Source: Chitinophagaceae bacterium (lineage in GTDB: Bacteria > Bacteroidota > Bacteroidia > Chitinophagales > Chitinophagaceae). From it: DNA of 36,935 nt. The stretch is from positions 1-36,935 of the forward strand of contig CANBQT010000031.1 in the NCBI GenBank assembly GCA_947371755.1, read 5' to 3'. The first letter of the stretch is position 1. Each line of letters starts with the position of its first letter. Under the pieces are notes generated by a model. It was not told the origin of the DNA. It saw only the letters and a program-made list of their open reading frames with translations, and ran no database searches. A program made the translations under genes and the position numbers. Positions 7,627-16,522 of this stretch are shown one piece after another.

Positions 7627-10128
7627 ATGAAAAAAAATTTACTTTCTTATTATTTACTGTTGATTTTGATACTAAACTGTTCCACTGTTTTAGCACAATA
7701 TCAGTATGTAGGTACTTATAACTGGGACGGTAAACCAAATAATCTTGTTACTCCTTCGGACCTTGTTACGAATAGTTTTAAAGTTGACTTAGCCTCTTCC
7801 CTTCCCGAAAATCGCTCAGTTGCCATTTATAATCCGAGTTTAATTTCAGATAGTCGCCTGGAAACCATCTCCCTAACAGCTAGTGCTGATGTATGGATCA
7901 GTTTTTTGAATACTGGCGCTTGCAGCCATCATGCCTTAGGTTATTATACTTACCCTACCGACGCTCCTCTTACAACAGCACCTGCTAATGCAGACATCAA
8001 GATCATTTTTGCAAATGCTACTAAAACCGGTTCAGGTGGCAGCCTAACCACAGGCGATAAAGTTTGGATTGGTAATTTTCCTGCTAATACTTCCATTGGT
8101 TTTGTAATAATTGTTAATGGCTGGGACAATGCTAATAATAAAGTGAGTCTAGGAAATTGGAGAATTTTTTCTAACAGTAACTTCAATCCTGAATCAAATT
8201 CAGATTTAAGAAAACACTTTGTGAGTATTTATGATACAACAACTAGTAGGATCATATTTGGGTTTGAAGAAACTAGAAGAGATGCTGGATTTAATAGCGA
8301 CCACGATTTTAATGATGCATTATTCTATGCTACCGTTTCAGCAAAACAAAATATTTCTCAGATAACAAGTTTACAATTACTTGCAAAAGATGGTAATATT
8401 TCTTTTTCGGGGAATACTGGTGGATTAGAAAGTAAAAGTTTAGGAGATGCTATTTCGAATAGAGTATATACAAATGCAATCAATAGCACACAGGGCCCTA
8501 TCGATTATAAAAAATTGTCTCAGATACAGAACCCAACCATCCAAAAAACTGTAACAGGAATTGGCAGCGCTTTACTCCTTAAGGATATTGTGCCTTCTAA
8601 AATATTGGATTCAGGATATACAACCTATATCAGCACAGCTGCAGATATTACAAAAATTACAAATGCAGTGGATGCAGTATCAGTTGACTTTACGCTTCAT
8701 AATGAATGCAGAGCAGTTGTATTTGCAACAAAAACCATGAATCAAATGTACGATCACAGTAAAGCTATTTGTGATCGTTTAAAAGGGGCTAATTTATTAG
8801 GGATTGAGAATTTTTCACTGAAGGGGTTAAACTTTGTACGTTACACATTATTACAACCCAATGGAAATATTGAATATGCCATCAGCTTTTCAATTGGAAT
8901 GAAATTAGGAAGAAACAGTTTTAGTTTTCAATCAAACTGGCTGAATAAAGATTATATACCTGAAGATATTTTATACAATATTCAAGTATGGTCCGCTACA
9001 CCTTATTTATCTGTTGAAATAACCCTGGAAATCCTGAATAAGCTGAATATTGTTATGCCTGTACAGGCCTTGTATCAAGGAACTGAATTGCCTAAATCTT
9101 ATATTACTTCTGGGAAAAGAGAAGGTAAGAATATCAATTTCAGCATCAATAATAATACAAGTTCCACCCTTGGATATTTTCAAATTGAAGAAAAACAATC
9201 TGAGAAATCTGTGATCACTACAACCAGAAGAGTTCCTGTAATTATCACCGCAAATGGAAGATCAACCACTTCTATCCCTGTTAGCGATAGTTATGAATCT
9301 ACCATTAGCTTATACCTCAATAATAAATTACAAGATGTTGTTTTCATGGCAGATGGCAGTTGGAATATTGATTACAATAAAACTACTACTGTAGTCAATT
9401 CTTTTTCTATCACCAATGATTCAACAATCAATACTGCGGTTCTAAATGATGTACTTCCTGTATTTCGGAATGTTAGTCTGGATGCAACAACCAGTGATAA
9501 CGTTACAGCTTATAAACTTTTAAAAGGAGGTGGGGCAGAACAGGATCTAACTGCTTATAAAGTATTAAAATTTACTGCTAATGCTACTGGTGCGAATATG
9601 CGCATCACTCTCGTTAAAAACAGCATCTCAAATTGGAACGAACAGTTTAGCTACTTTCTTCCAGTCTCTAGTACAAAAAAAGAATATAGTATTAATTTAA
9701 GCGATTTCACTTCCACTCAAAATGGTAAGGCCTTTAATCCAAATGATATCACAACTATCATATTTTCATTTGAAGTGGGTTCTGGAAAGTCAACTCAGGT
9801 AAATGCAACAATCAGTAAAGTATGTTTCACTAAACAAAGTCAAGTAGCTGCAAATACCATCTCAACAAAAAATGTGCAACTATATCCAAATCCTTCAAAA
9901 GGAAGATTTGTGGCAAGTTTTAATGCAGAAACCCCTAGCACTGTTATTCTTAAAATGTTGGATGCCAATACTGGCAGACAAATATTGAGTAAAGAAATAA
10001 AAACAGTAAAAGGCCAAAATAATGTAAACGTTGAATTGAATCAATCCATCAATACAAATGTGTATATCCTTTCAATCGAAGGAAATACAGATAAATATTT
10101 ACCAAAGAAAATAATGGTACAGCAATAA
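7627..10128 (+). CDS. Secreted DUF4114-type protein with T9SS sorting domain
   Basis: 833 residues. The signal peptide spans about 1-23 and ends V-L-A-Q. Around residues 145-237 is a DUF4114-like module with the diagnostic F-G-F-E-E (211-215) and HDFNDALF (226-233), an acidic, probably calcium-binding site also found in LruC-type proteins. Residues about 615-740 look like a beta-sandwich carbohydrate-binding fold (inference). The end (750-833) begins VQLYPNPSKG and is a type A T9SS sorting domain, so the protein should cross the outer membrane and be anchored or released. Such proteins commonly act as adhesins or matrix components. A strong terminator follows immediately. Confidence 0.85.
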   Translation: MKKNLLSYYLLLILILNCSTVLAQYQYVGTYNWDGKPNNLVTPSDLVTNSFKVDLASSLPENRSVAIYNPSLISDSRLETISLTASADVWISFLNTGACSHHALGYYTYPTDAPLTTAPANADIKIIFANATKTGSGGSLTTGDKVWIGNFPANTSIGFVIIVNGWDNANNKVSLGNWRIFSNSNFNPESNSDLRKHFVSIYDTTTSRIIFGFEETRRDAGFNSDHDFNDALFYATVSAKQNISQITSLQLLAKDGNISFSGNTGGLESKSLGDAISNRVYTNAINSTQGPIDYKKLSQIQNPTIQKTVTGIGSALLLKDIVPSKILDSGYTTYISTAADITKITNAVDAVSVDFTLHNECRAVVFATKTMNQMYDHSKAICDRLKGANLLGIENFSLKGLNFVRYTLLQPNGNIEYAISFSIGMKLGRNSFSFQSNWLNKDYIPEDILYNIQVWSATPYLSVEITLEILNKLNIVMPVQALYQGTELPKSYITSGKREGKNINFSINNNTSSTLGYFQIEEKQSEKSVITTTRRVPVIITANGRSTTSIPVSDSYESTISLYLNNKLQDVVFMADGSWNIDYNKTTTVVNSFSITNDSTINTAVLNDVLPVFRNVSLDATTSDNVTAYKLLKGGGAEQDLTAYKVLKFTANATGANMRITLVKNSISNWNEQFSYFLPVSSTKKEYSINLSDFTSTQNGKAFNPNDITTIIFSFEVGSGKSTQVNATISKVCFTKQSQVAANTISTKNVQLYPNPSKGRFVASFNAETPSTVILKMLDANTGRQILSKEIKTVKGQNNVNVELNQSINTNVYILSIEGNTDKYLPKKIMVQQ

Positions 10129-10153
10129 GTTAGTTTTTTTAATATCGTCGGGT

Positions 10154-10184
10154 AATAGCAGGAAGTAATTCCTGCTATTTTTTT
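10154..10184 (+). terminator. Intrinsic terminator after the T9SS protein gene
   Basis: A perfect 10-bp stem (10154-10163 with 10170-10179) and 6-nt loop are followed by seven T residues (10178-10184). It is 25 bases after the stop codon of the T9SS protein gene and separates it from the convergent exbD-like gene. Confidence 0.88.
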
Positions 10185-10197
10185 AGTTTATTATACA

Positions 10198-10704
10198 TCA
10201 TAAAATTATCTTCATCAGGGCTTGTTCTGTTTTAGTTATATCTGAAAGGGAGTAATGCTTTACATCACTGATTTTCATTTCATCCAGTATTTTCACTATA
10301 TCTCCATAACTAGACTGATCTGCAGGTTTTATCACTACAAAAAAATCCTTCTCTTTTGTTTTGATTTTTTTATTAATAATAATGTTTCGCATTTCTTTTA
10401 AATTAGTTTCTCTTAAACTTGTCGCTTCTAATTTTCCCTCATAATAATAAACCATTTCATTCGACGTTGGAATCAAGGTTAATGCTCCACTTTCCTTTAT
10501 AGGCATGGGATCGCCCTGATCATCAGTCATGATTAAACTCATGGCTTTAGGTTGGTTCATAGAAGTAGTAAAAATGAAAAAGGTGATCAATAAAAAACCC
10601 AGATCAACCATCGGAGTAAGATCAACTCTGGTAGAATGTATATGTCTCTTAACTGTAAGTGATCCCCGATTTTTTGATTTTGATGATACATTAATTTCTG
10701 CCAT
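10198..10704 (-). CDS. ExbD/TolR-family biopolymer transport protein (stand-alone)
   Basis: 168 residues from the ATG at 10704. A longer reading from a GTG at 10731 is possible, but the ATG gives the MAEIN start usual in Bacteroidota ExbD proteins. A short basic cytoplasmic tail precedes L-T-P-M-V-D-L-G-F-L-L-I-T-F-F, whose Asp is the proton-pathway residue of the single membrane helix. The rest is a periplasmic domain. ExbD works with ExbB and TonB (or MotA/TolQ-type partners) to couple the proton gradient to outer-membrane transport. No exbB or tonB gene lies next to it, so its partner must be encoded elsewhere. Confidence 0.9.
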   Translation of the reverse strand: MAEINVSSKSKNRGSLTVKRHIHSTRVDLTPMVDLGFLLITFFIFTTSMNQPKAMSLIMTDDQGDPMPIKESGALTLIPTSNEMVYYYEGKLEATSLRETNLKEMRNIIINKKIKTKEKDFFVVIKPADQSSYGDIVKILDEMKISDVKHYSLSDITKTEQALMKIIL

Positions 10705-10818
10705 ATTATCAGCTTTATTAGTAAGATTCACTTTAAAAGAAAATCCATAAAACTGATTTTTCTGATCAAAAAAAATTCGAGTTGCTTTTAAGATTTAAAA
10801 TTTTAAACTGAAACTTAT

Positions 10819-12039
10819 TTATTTTACAGAAAATATCGTTCTTCTTACAAGTAAGCATGCTCCCATTACGCCTGCAGATAGACCAAGCTTTGAGGTTTTT
10901 AATTCAGTGTCTTTATTAACCAAACTGGAAGAAAATTTATTAAGCGAGCTTTTAATGGGTAACCTGATATATTCATTGGTGGTTGATAAAAGGCCGCCAA
11001 GTATTACTAATTCAGGATTAAAAATATTGATCAGAGAAGCAACTGCTTTACCTAATTTTTCTCCTACTGCTGAAACACATTCAATGGCAAGCATATCATC
11101 CTGATTACACGCGATAACAATTTCTTCCAAGGTAATTTCATCGATTTTTTTACTGTCTCTCTGAAGTATCGAGCCTACCCCTGATCTTAATTTTTCTTGC
11201 ACGTTTCTAACAACTGCAAGTCCAGAAGCTTCTGTTTCCAAACATCCCTTTTTACCACACTGACAAATCATTTCATTATCATAAATCGGATTATGACCAA
11301 ACTCACCCGAAAATCCAGATTTGCCATAATATATTTCACCATTAATAATGATGCCTAATCCTATCCCATAATCAAGATTAACAAACAGGATATTCTTCTC
11401 TTTTTCAACAACCCCGGAACAGTATTCGGCAAAAGCCATTGCTCTAGAATCATTATCAATATAAGTTTTTATTCCTGTAGCTTTTTCAATGATCTCTCTG
11501 ATTGGAAGGTCTGTGAATTGAAAAAAGTTATAATTGTGTCCAGTTATTTGATTAATTCGTCCAATAAGGTTAATCCCTATTCTAAGTATTTTCGATTTTG
11601 CTAATCCAGATGCATTGATAAAATCGTTGATGATATTTATTAATTTTTCGAGAGAGTCTTGAGAGTTTTTAAGTTTAAAGGGAATATCAATGGGTTGTTG
11701 TAACATGTTTTTATTCAAATCCATCAATCCCAAACTGATATGGTATTTTGAAACTTCAACCCCCATAAAAAAAACAGATCCCGATGCGAGTTTAAATTGA
11801 TTGGCTCTGCGTCCACCTGTAGATTCAATCTTTCCATTATCTACTAATAGACTTTCCTCTTTCAATTCATTGATTGTACTTATGATTTTTGGTATACTAA
11901 CATTTAGTTCTTTACCAATTTCAGAAATGGTTGCAAGTTCTTGTTTGTCCAAAAACTGAATGATACTTTTTTTCAAGTTCAGGTTTTTGAACATTACTCC
12001 AGTGAGCTCCGATTCATTAATACATTTTAAAAACTCCAT
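10819..12039 (-). CDS. ROK family transcriptional regulator (NagC/XylR type)
   Basis: 406 residues. The N-terminal winged helix (about 20-83) is followed by a ROK sugar-kinase-like domain. D195/D197 in I-D-N-D-S-R-A and G-H-N-P (248-251) mark the sugar site. The zinc motif C-Q-C-G-K-K-G-C-L-E (259-268) with H249 is intact. ROK repressors bind an operator until a sugar or sugar phosphate releases them. Because the Asp of the kinase catalytic region is kept, weak glucokinase-like activity cannot be excluded. The candidate regulon within reach is not obvious: the nearest secreted glycosidase is 5 kb away. The start ATG at 12039 gives a longer N-terminal tail than usual; the Met at residue 16 is an alternative. 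Confidence 0.92.
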   Translation of the reverse strand: MEFLKCINESELTGVMFKNLNLKKSIIQFLDKQELATISEIGKELNVSIPKIISTINELKEESLLVDNGKIESTGGRRANQFKLASGSVFFMGVEVSKYHISLGLMDLNKNMLQQPIDIPFKLKNSQDSLEKLINIINDFINASGLAKSKILRIGINLIGRINQITGHNYNFFQFTDLPIREIIEKATGIKTYIDNDSRAMAFAEYCSGVVEKEKNILFVNLDYGIGLGIIINGEIYYGKSGFSGEFGHNPIYDNEMICQCGKKGCLETEASGLAVVRNVQEKLRSGVGSILQRDSKKIDEITLEEIVIACNQDDMLAIECVSAVGEKLGKAVASLINIFNPELVILGGLLSTTNEYIRLPIKSSLNKFSSSLVNKDTELKTSKLGLSAGVMGACLLVRRTIFSVK

Positions 12040-12512
12040 ACAGCTGTCGTATTGAGGTACAATTTAATACAAGCTTAGGAAAGTAGTTGCATTACTACAT
12101 AATATTTCAAGTTTCTGCGATTGTACGGGCATCCTCAATTGAGTTGCTTTGTATAACAAAAGGGTTAGCAAAGTTACCCAAGACAAACCCCCTAAAACTA
12201 ACTGTATGCAAATTTATAATAGCTATCAAAGGTTTCCCAAAAACGACTTGTTTCTGTTTTTGAAAAATTTGATTAAACATTCATTTTGCATTGCAAGTAT
12301 TCCAATGGAGACTAGTAGAACTGAGTTTGTTTTAAGTAATTCCAGTTCACCTTATATTAAAAGATTAAATGGTTATAAAAACCATCTTAATACAGAACCA
12401 ATTATTATTTACATCTAAAACATAAATCGTTTGGCAAGTATGGTATAGCGTTGTTGTTTGTTTTCCAAAAGAGGCCGGATTTTCCCGGCCTCTTTTAATG
12501 TATCTATCTATC
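12040..12512. other. Intergenic region upstream of the ROK gene
   Basis: No convincing gene is seen. Near the ROK start lie two short palindromes that could be operators: GTAGT-N6-ACTAC (12083-12098) and CTCAATTGAG (12134-12143). ROK repressors often regulate themselves, so these merit testing, but both are short. The only open frame (12149-12418, plus) has no family features or plausible start context. The region ends in the terminator at 12467-12496. Confidence 0.4.
12467..12496 (-). terminator. Intrinsic terminator after the DUF3570 gene
   Basis: A perfect 12-bp stem, AAAAGAGGCCGG (12467-12478) with its complement (12485-12496), and a 6-nt loop lie 16 bases past the DUF3570 stop codon. 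The four A/T pairs at the stem base can serve as the U tract. The structure is symmetrical and could work in both directions. Confidence 0.75.
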
Positions 12513-13769
12513 CTATTTAAAGGTAAAATCGAATGTTATAATATTCGAATTCAGGTCGGTCGACTGCGTGTAATGTCCGTATCGAATATCCAAACTACTA
12601 AAATGCTGGTTATTCAATACCCCCTTGGGTGGTGCAGTATGAATGCCCAGACCAACAAAATGACTTGTTAGCTCTGATAAACTATAATTACTACTATAAA
12701 ATTCATCAGCAGCAGTATGCACTTTATAAGCTGCGAAATATTTACTCGCTGTCTGTGTATAATAACGATAGAAAGGAGACACAGAAAAGAATTGAGATAT
12801 TTTGATCGGTAATTCAATATCAGCGGTCTTGCTATTGATTCCCCAATCATCCTGATAATACCTGAAATACGTTCGAATTACTAATTGATCACTTACAAAA
12901 GCATTCAAACGAAGTCCGATGGGTAATTTAAACCTGCTGGAAGGAAGGTTTTCTACATGACCAGTACCATCATTGAAATAAACCCTATGAAAAGGAAGAC
13001 CTAAATAACCTGATTGGGTAACCACATCTAACATCAAACTTGCCTGAAGACTAGTATTAATTACCTGTGCATAGGAAAGTGAAGCTGTGAATGTATTACG
13101 AGGACTACTTGGGATCTCATTATCTTCACCAAAACCACTACCACTCGATAGATACCTTCTTCCACTTGCAGTGGTATAATAGGTAGGAGTAGATGAAACT
13201 ACATTAGACTTTGGAATCAATTCAGAAGGATAGATCAATTTTACTTTATCAAAATAGCCGCTCAGTTTTGCATTAAATTCAGAGTTGCTGCTGAACTTCT
13301 TTGAAAAGTGAAAATCTAAACCAATAGACTGATAGTTGTATTCTGTAGAAAAATAGGCGCCAAATCCAAATGTATTACCCTTATCGTTTTCTACTGTCCA
13401 ATCTAAAGACGGGTATACCCTCGTTCCACCGGTTTTTGATGCACCAGTACTTGAAACATATGCTGAAGACGCAGAAGTATGGTGATCGAATCCTAATCCT
13501 GCTGTTATGCTATGTTTATTATGGCTCTGATCCCAAGCTACAAATTTCAGATCCAATCCATTAGCAAGGTCAACCACATGTTCATCACCTATTCCACCAG
13601 TTATGGCAGAATGGTTCCCATTTTGAGAATAATAACTCGACACAAGGTTTACTTCTTCTAGAGCTAATGGCTTTGTTTTATAAATTACCGTATCCTGCGC
13701 ATTGTATTGTGAAAATGCCTGGAGAAAAAGCGCATATAGGCCTATTACGGTTAAGCTTAATTTTTTCAT
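12513..13769 (-). CDS. DUF3570 domain protein, predicted outer-membrane beta-barrel
   Basis: 418 residues with a signal peptide (about 1-20). The mature N-terminus carries the DUF3570 pattern S-A-I-T-G-G-I-G (54-61), followed by regularly alternating aromatic and polar strands, as expected for an outer-membrane barrel, ending in the strand IITFDFTFK. Function is not established for the family. It is the last gene of the unit apbE - DUF4266 - DUF3570 (27 bp after the DUF4266 gene). This grouping recurs in other Gram-negative genomes to my recollection, which suggests a shared redox or surface role. A terminator follows. Confidence 0.87.
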   Translation of the reverse strand: MKKLSLTVIGLYALFLQAFSQYNAQDTVIYKTKPLALEEVNLVSSYYSQNGNHSAITGGIGDEHVVDLANGLDLKFVAWDQSHNKHSITAGLGFDHHTSASSAYVSSTGASKTGGTRVYPSLDWTVENDKGNTFGFGAYFSTEYNYQSIGLDFHFSKKFSSNSEFNAKLSGYFDKVKLIYPSELIPKSNVVSSTPTYYTTASGRRYLSSGSGFGEDNEIPSSPRNTFTASLSYAQVINTSLQASLMLDVVTQSGYLGLPFHRVYFNDGTGHVENLPSSRFKLPIGLRLNAFVSDQLVIRTYFRYYQDDWGINSKTADIELPIKISQFFSVSPFYRYYTQTASKYFAAYKVHTAADEFYSSNYSLSELTSHFVGLGIHTAPPKGVLNNQHFSSLDIRYGHYTQSTDLNSNIITFDFTFK

Positions 13770-13796
13770 TCTTGATTCTTAAACGATTGAATTGAT

Positions 13797-14024
13797 TTAA
13801 TTACATCCACATCCACCACCAGTTTTACCACCATTGGCTCCTGCAGAACCCTCTCTGTAGGTCTGGAAATTCAATTCATTTTTTTGTGATCTCCTGCTTG
13901 ATAAAACCATGTCTGCATCATTAAGCTTATTTTTTTGGTATTCTTTTACTTGAACACAAGATTCGAATACTAGCATTAAGCCAATAGCAGCAAGTGCTAG
14001 GAATAATGGGGGTCGATTTTTCAT
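13797..14024 (-). CDS. DUF4266 small Cys/Gly-tailed protein
   Basis: 75 residues from the ATG at 14024. Longer in-frame starts up to 14099 overlap apbE and spoil the signal peptide. A hydrophobic segment (about 7-20) followed by F-E-S-C (Cys23) suggests a lipoprotein, although the lipobox is imperfect. The C-terminus ends GGKTGGGCGCN, the hallmark DUF4266 tail, whose two cysteines could bind metal or form a disulfide. It sits 10 bp after apbE and 27 bp before the DUF3570 gene, so all three are probably on one transcript. No biochemical function is known to me. Confidence 0.85.
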   Translation of the reverse strand: MKNRPPLFLALAAIGLMLVFESCVQVKEYQKNKLNDADMVLSSRRSQKNELNFQTYREGSAGANGGKTGGGCGCN

Positions 14025-14034
14025 GATTGCTGTT

Positions 14035-14967
14035 TTATTTGAAATGTAAATTACTTGAAGTGTATAAATGGTCCTGGTCATCAATAATGATGGCTTCAAT
14101 TTGTTTGATCTGATTGATCATAGCTAAACCCGCTTCGATTCCCATAATAGTAACGGGAGTAGCCATTGCATCTGCAATTTCTGCATTGGGTGAAATGATA
14201 GTAACGCTTTTAATTCCTGTAACGGGAAGCCCAGTTCTAGGATTAATAGTATGCGAAAATTTTTTTCCTCCAATCATGATGAACTTCTCATAATTTCCAG
14301 AAGTGGCAACCGCCATATCTGTTACATTCAAATATGAGAAGATACTATTTGCGAAATTGGGGTTTACGATACCTATCGTCCAGGCTGTTCCATCTGGCTG
14401 ATAACCCCAGGTAGTTAAATCCCCTGAAGCATTGACTATTCCAGCTGCTACCCCTTCTTTTTTTAAAATATGTTTTGCTCTCTCAGCAGCATACCCTTTT
14501 CCAATTCCTCCAAATCCAATTCGCATTCCCTTCTCGCGTAAATAAACGGTATAGTCATCTGAATTAATGATGATATTCCTGTAATTAATCAACCGAACCA
14601 TTTTTTTGGCTGTAACAGAATCAGGTAATGATTGCATTTTTGTATCAAAATTCCATAGACTCTTATCAACCGAACCATAACTAATATCAAAAGCTCCCTG
14701 AGTGATTTCAGAAATTCGTAATGATCGCTGAATTAATTGAAGTGTTTCCGCAGATACTTTAACGGGCTTGATACCTGCATTTTTATTGATCAGATTGGTC
14801 TCACTTTGCTCATTGTAAGTAGTCAATAATTTCTCAATTCGTTGAATTTCCTGCACAGCCAAGTCGATTTTTTCTAAAGCCCACAATTCTTCATGAGCAA
14901 CTACACTTATCTCAAAGTTGTTACCCATTAAAAAAAGGCCCTTTTTAAAAACTTGCTTCGGTACCAT
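14035..14967 (-). CDS. apbE: FAD:protein FMN transferase (ApbE family)
   Basis: 310 residues. ApbE enzymes split FAD and attach FMN to a Thr or Ser of a target protein, usually in the periplasm, with Mg2+. Key motifs are present: G-G-I-G-K-G-Y-A (153-160), S-H-T-I-N-P-R-T-G-L-P (238-248) and A-D-A-M-A-T (266-271), where D267 and T270 should ligate the metal. Unlike most family members there is no signal peptide or lipobox; the protein begins MVPKQVFKKG. Either it is cytoplasmic or export depends on a sequence not visible here. It is the first gene of the apbE - DUF4266 - DUF3570 unit. No classical flavinylation target domain is seen nearby. Confidence 0.92.
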   Translation of the reverse strand: MVPKQVFKKGLFLMGNNFEISVVAHEELWALEKIDLAVQEIQRIEKLLTTYNEQSETNLINKNAGIKPVKVSAETLQLIQRSLRISEITQGAFDISYGSVDKSLWNFDTKMQSLPDSVTAKKMVRLINYRNIIINSDDYTVYLREKGMRIGFGGIGKGYAAERAKHILKKEGVAAGIVNASGDLTTWGYQPDGTAWTIGIVNPNFANSIFSYLNVTDMAVATSGNYEKFIMIGGKKFSHTINPRTGLPVTGIKSVTIISPNAEIADAMATPVTIMGIEAGLAMINQIKQIEAIIIDDQDHLYTSSNLHFK

Positions 14968-15134
14968 AACTAACTCAACTGTTCAAAACCAATCAAAAAG
15001 AATTTTGAAAAATTATTATTACAAATAGAGTTAGATAAAATGGATATAGTTGCCCATTAAAAGTTATAAGATTGATAAAAACGGCGAATGGGTTAAAAAA
15101 TAATTAAATAAAAGCTGCAATTCGTCATATTCCA

Positions 15135-16406
15135 CTAACGCTTGTTCATTTCTGGAAGAAAAATCGAAGTATTTATAATATTTAATTTTCCTTCCAGGAG
15201 AATTTTTGCTTGACCAGTCAATAAAGTATTTAATGGTATCCCAACTATATTATGATTAATAGGAGTTGTTAAAAGATGGATATAGGTATCCTTATTACCC
15301 ACTTTAAATTGATCAGCATACGTAATTGATATCCTTAAATCACCTTTTTTTGAAATAGCATTCCAGCTTACCCATAAGGAATCATTTTTTATTGTTGCTT
15401 TAGCATTAGCTAATGAAACATTTCCTATCAAAGAAACACCATCTAATTCTTTCTTGTTGTTTTCAGGAATTTCAATATTCATAAATGAAGCAATTGTTGG
15501 AAGAATATCTACAATTGCTGGTTGAGATGTTTTGAAATAATCATTGAGAGAGTGATAATTCATAATCAGCCATGTTGTTCTTTCCCTGGCAGACTGCCCC
15601 CCATGATTTTTTCCAGTGATTGAATCTCTTCCATGGTCTGTGGTTAATACTAGTAACCAATCTTCCTTAAAACTCTTTTTCCGAAATTCTATGGCTTTGT
15701 AAACCTTTCCCATCTGTTGGTCTAAATAACTAACTGCCTGATCAATCGCTGATCCATCACCAAAAATATGTCCTACCTCATCAGTATATTCTAGATAAAT
15801 CCAAGACATATCAGGGGCATTGCTTCTTATAACACTATCTGCCTTTCCAATAACATAGTCATCTACCCGATGTACCCAATCCCCCTTTTTATCATGTGGA
15901 AACTGAAGGGTATCTAACTCATAGCCATCATATTTATAGTCAACAAAATAACCACCTGTTTCCTTTAATCCCTCACCAATAAGTTTTGTTCGATTATCCT
16001 GCCACGTTGAAAAAATAGCTGTCGTTTTGGTAGCATCCATATTTTTTAAATACCTAAATATGCTCCAATACTGATAATTAGGTGCCTTGATACTATTGTT
16101 TTTGACATTGTGCTTATTTGACCAGGTACCGGTAATCAGGTTATTATATCCTGGTGCAGAAATAGTAGGAGTTTGATTGTACGCACCCTTGATTCCTCCA
16201 ACAAATGCCCTTTTATAAGCCCCTTCCTGAATAATCACATCTATATTAGGTTTTTTTACTCTTTCTATGATGTCAGCAGGAATCCCATCTGCGATGATAA
16301 AGACTACTTTCTTTTTGTTTGATTGACTAAATCCAGTATTTAAAATCAACAGAAATTGAATCAGGAGTAATAATTTGTTTACAATTCTCAAGCTATTAAG
16401 TGACAT
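15135..16406 (-). CDS. Secreted alkaline phosphatase superfamily (NPP-like) phosphodiesterase
   Basis: 423 residues from the ATG at 16406, which puts the signal peptide (about 8-27, ending G-F-S-Q) near the start; upstream in-frame ATGs at 16415 and 16448 exist. The metal site begins with D40 in F-I-I-A-D-G. The nucleophile loop reads T-I-S-A-P-G-Y (81-87), with Ser83 where most NPP-like relatives have Thr. T-T-D-H-G-R-D and N-H-G-G later supply further metal ligands. The family cleaves phosphodiesters, pyrophosphates or phosphomonoesters outside the cytoplasm. The exact substrate is not evident. It is divergent from the response regulator gene at 16523 and convergent with nothing close by. 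Confidence 0.85.
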   Translation of the reverse strand: MSLNSLRIVNKLLLLIQFLLILNTGFSQSNKKKVVFIIADGIPADIIERVKKPNIDVIIQEGAYKRAFVGGIKGAYNQTPTISAPGYNNLITGTWSNKHNVKNNSIKAPNYQYWSIFRYLKNMDATKTTAIFSTWQDNRTKLIGEGLKETGGYFVDYKYDGYELDTLQFPHDKKGDWVHRVDDYVIGKADSVIRSNAPDMSWIYLEYTDEVGHIFGDGSAIDQAVSYLDQQMGKVYKAIEFRKKSFKEDWLLVLTTDHGRDSITGKNHGGQSARERTTWLIMNYHSLNDYFKTSQPAIVDILPTIASFMNIEIPENNKKELDGVSLIGNVSLANAKATIKNDSLWVSWNAISKKGDLRISITYADQFKVGNKDTYIHLLTTPINHNIVGIPLNTLLTGQAKILLEGKLNIINTSIFLPEMNKR

Positions 16407-16522
16407 CGTTATCATTTTTCGGTAAAAATTACTAAATAAAAAAATCAATTAATGCGCTATTGTGATTCTTAGCAATTCCTTAAAGCAGAAATCAATTCAT
16501 TTTCAGATTTACTACAGATTTA

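Noticed and set aside
10794..10807. Palindrome TTTAAAATTTTAAA between the ROK and exbD genes considered as a terminator or operator
   Set aside because: Composed only of A/T with no GC stem, expected by chance in this composition.
12149..12418. 89-codon plus-strand frame in the region upstream of the ROK gene
   Set aside because: No recognisable domain, no hydrophobic or repeat pattern, and no convincing start context. It could be a small gene, but nothing supports it.
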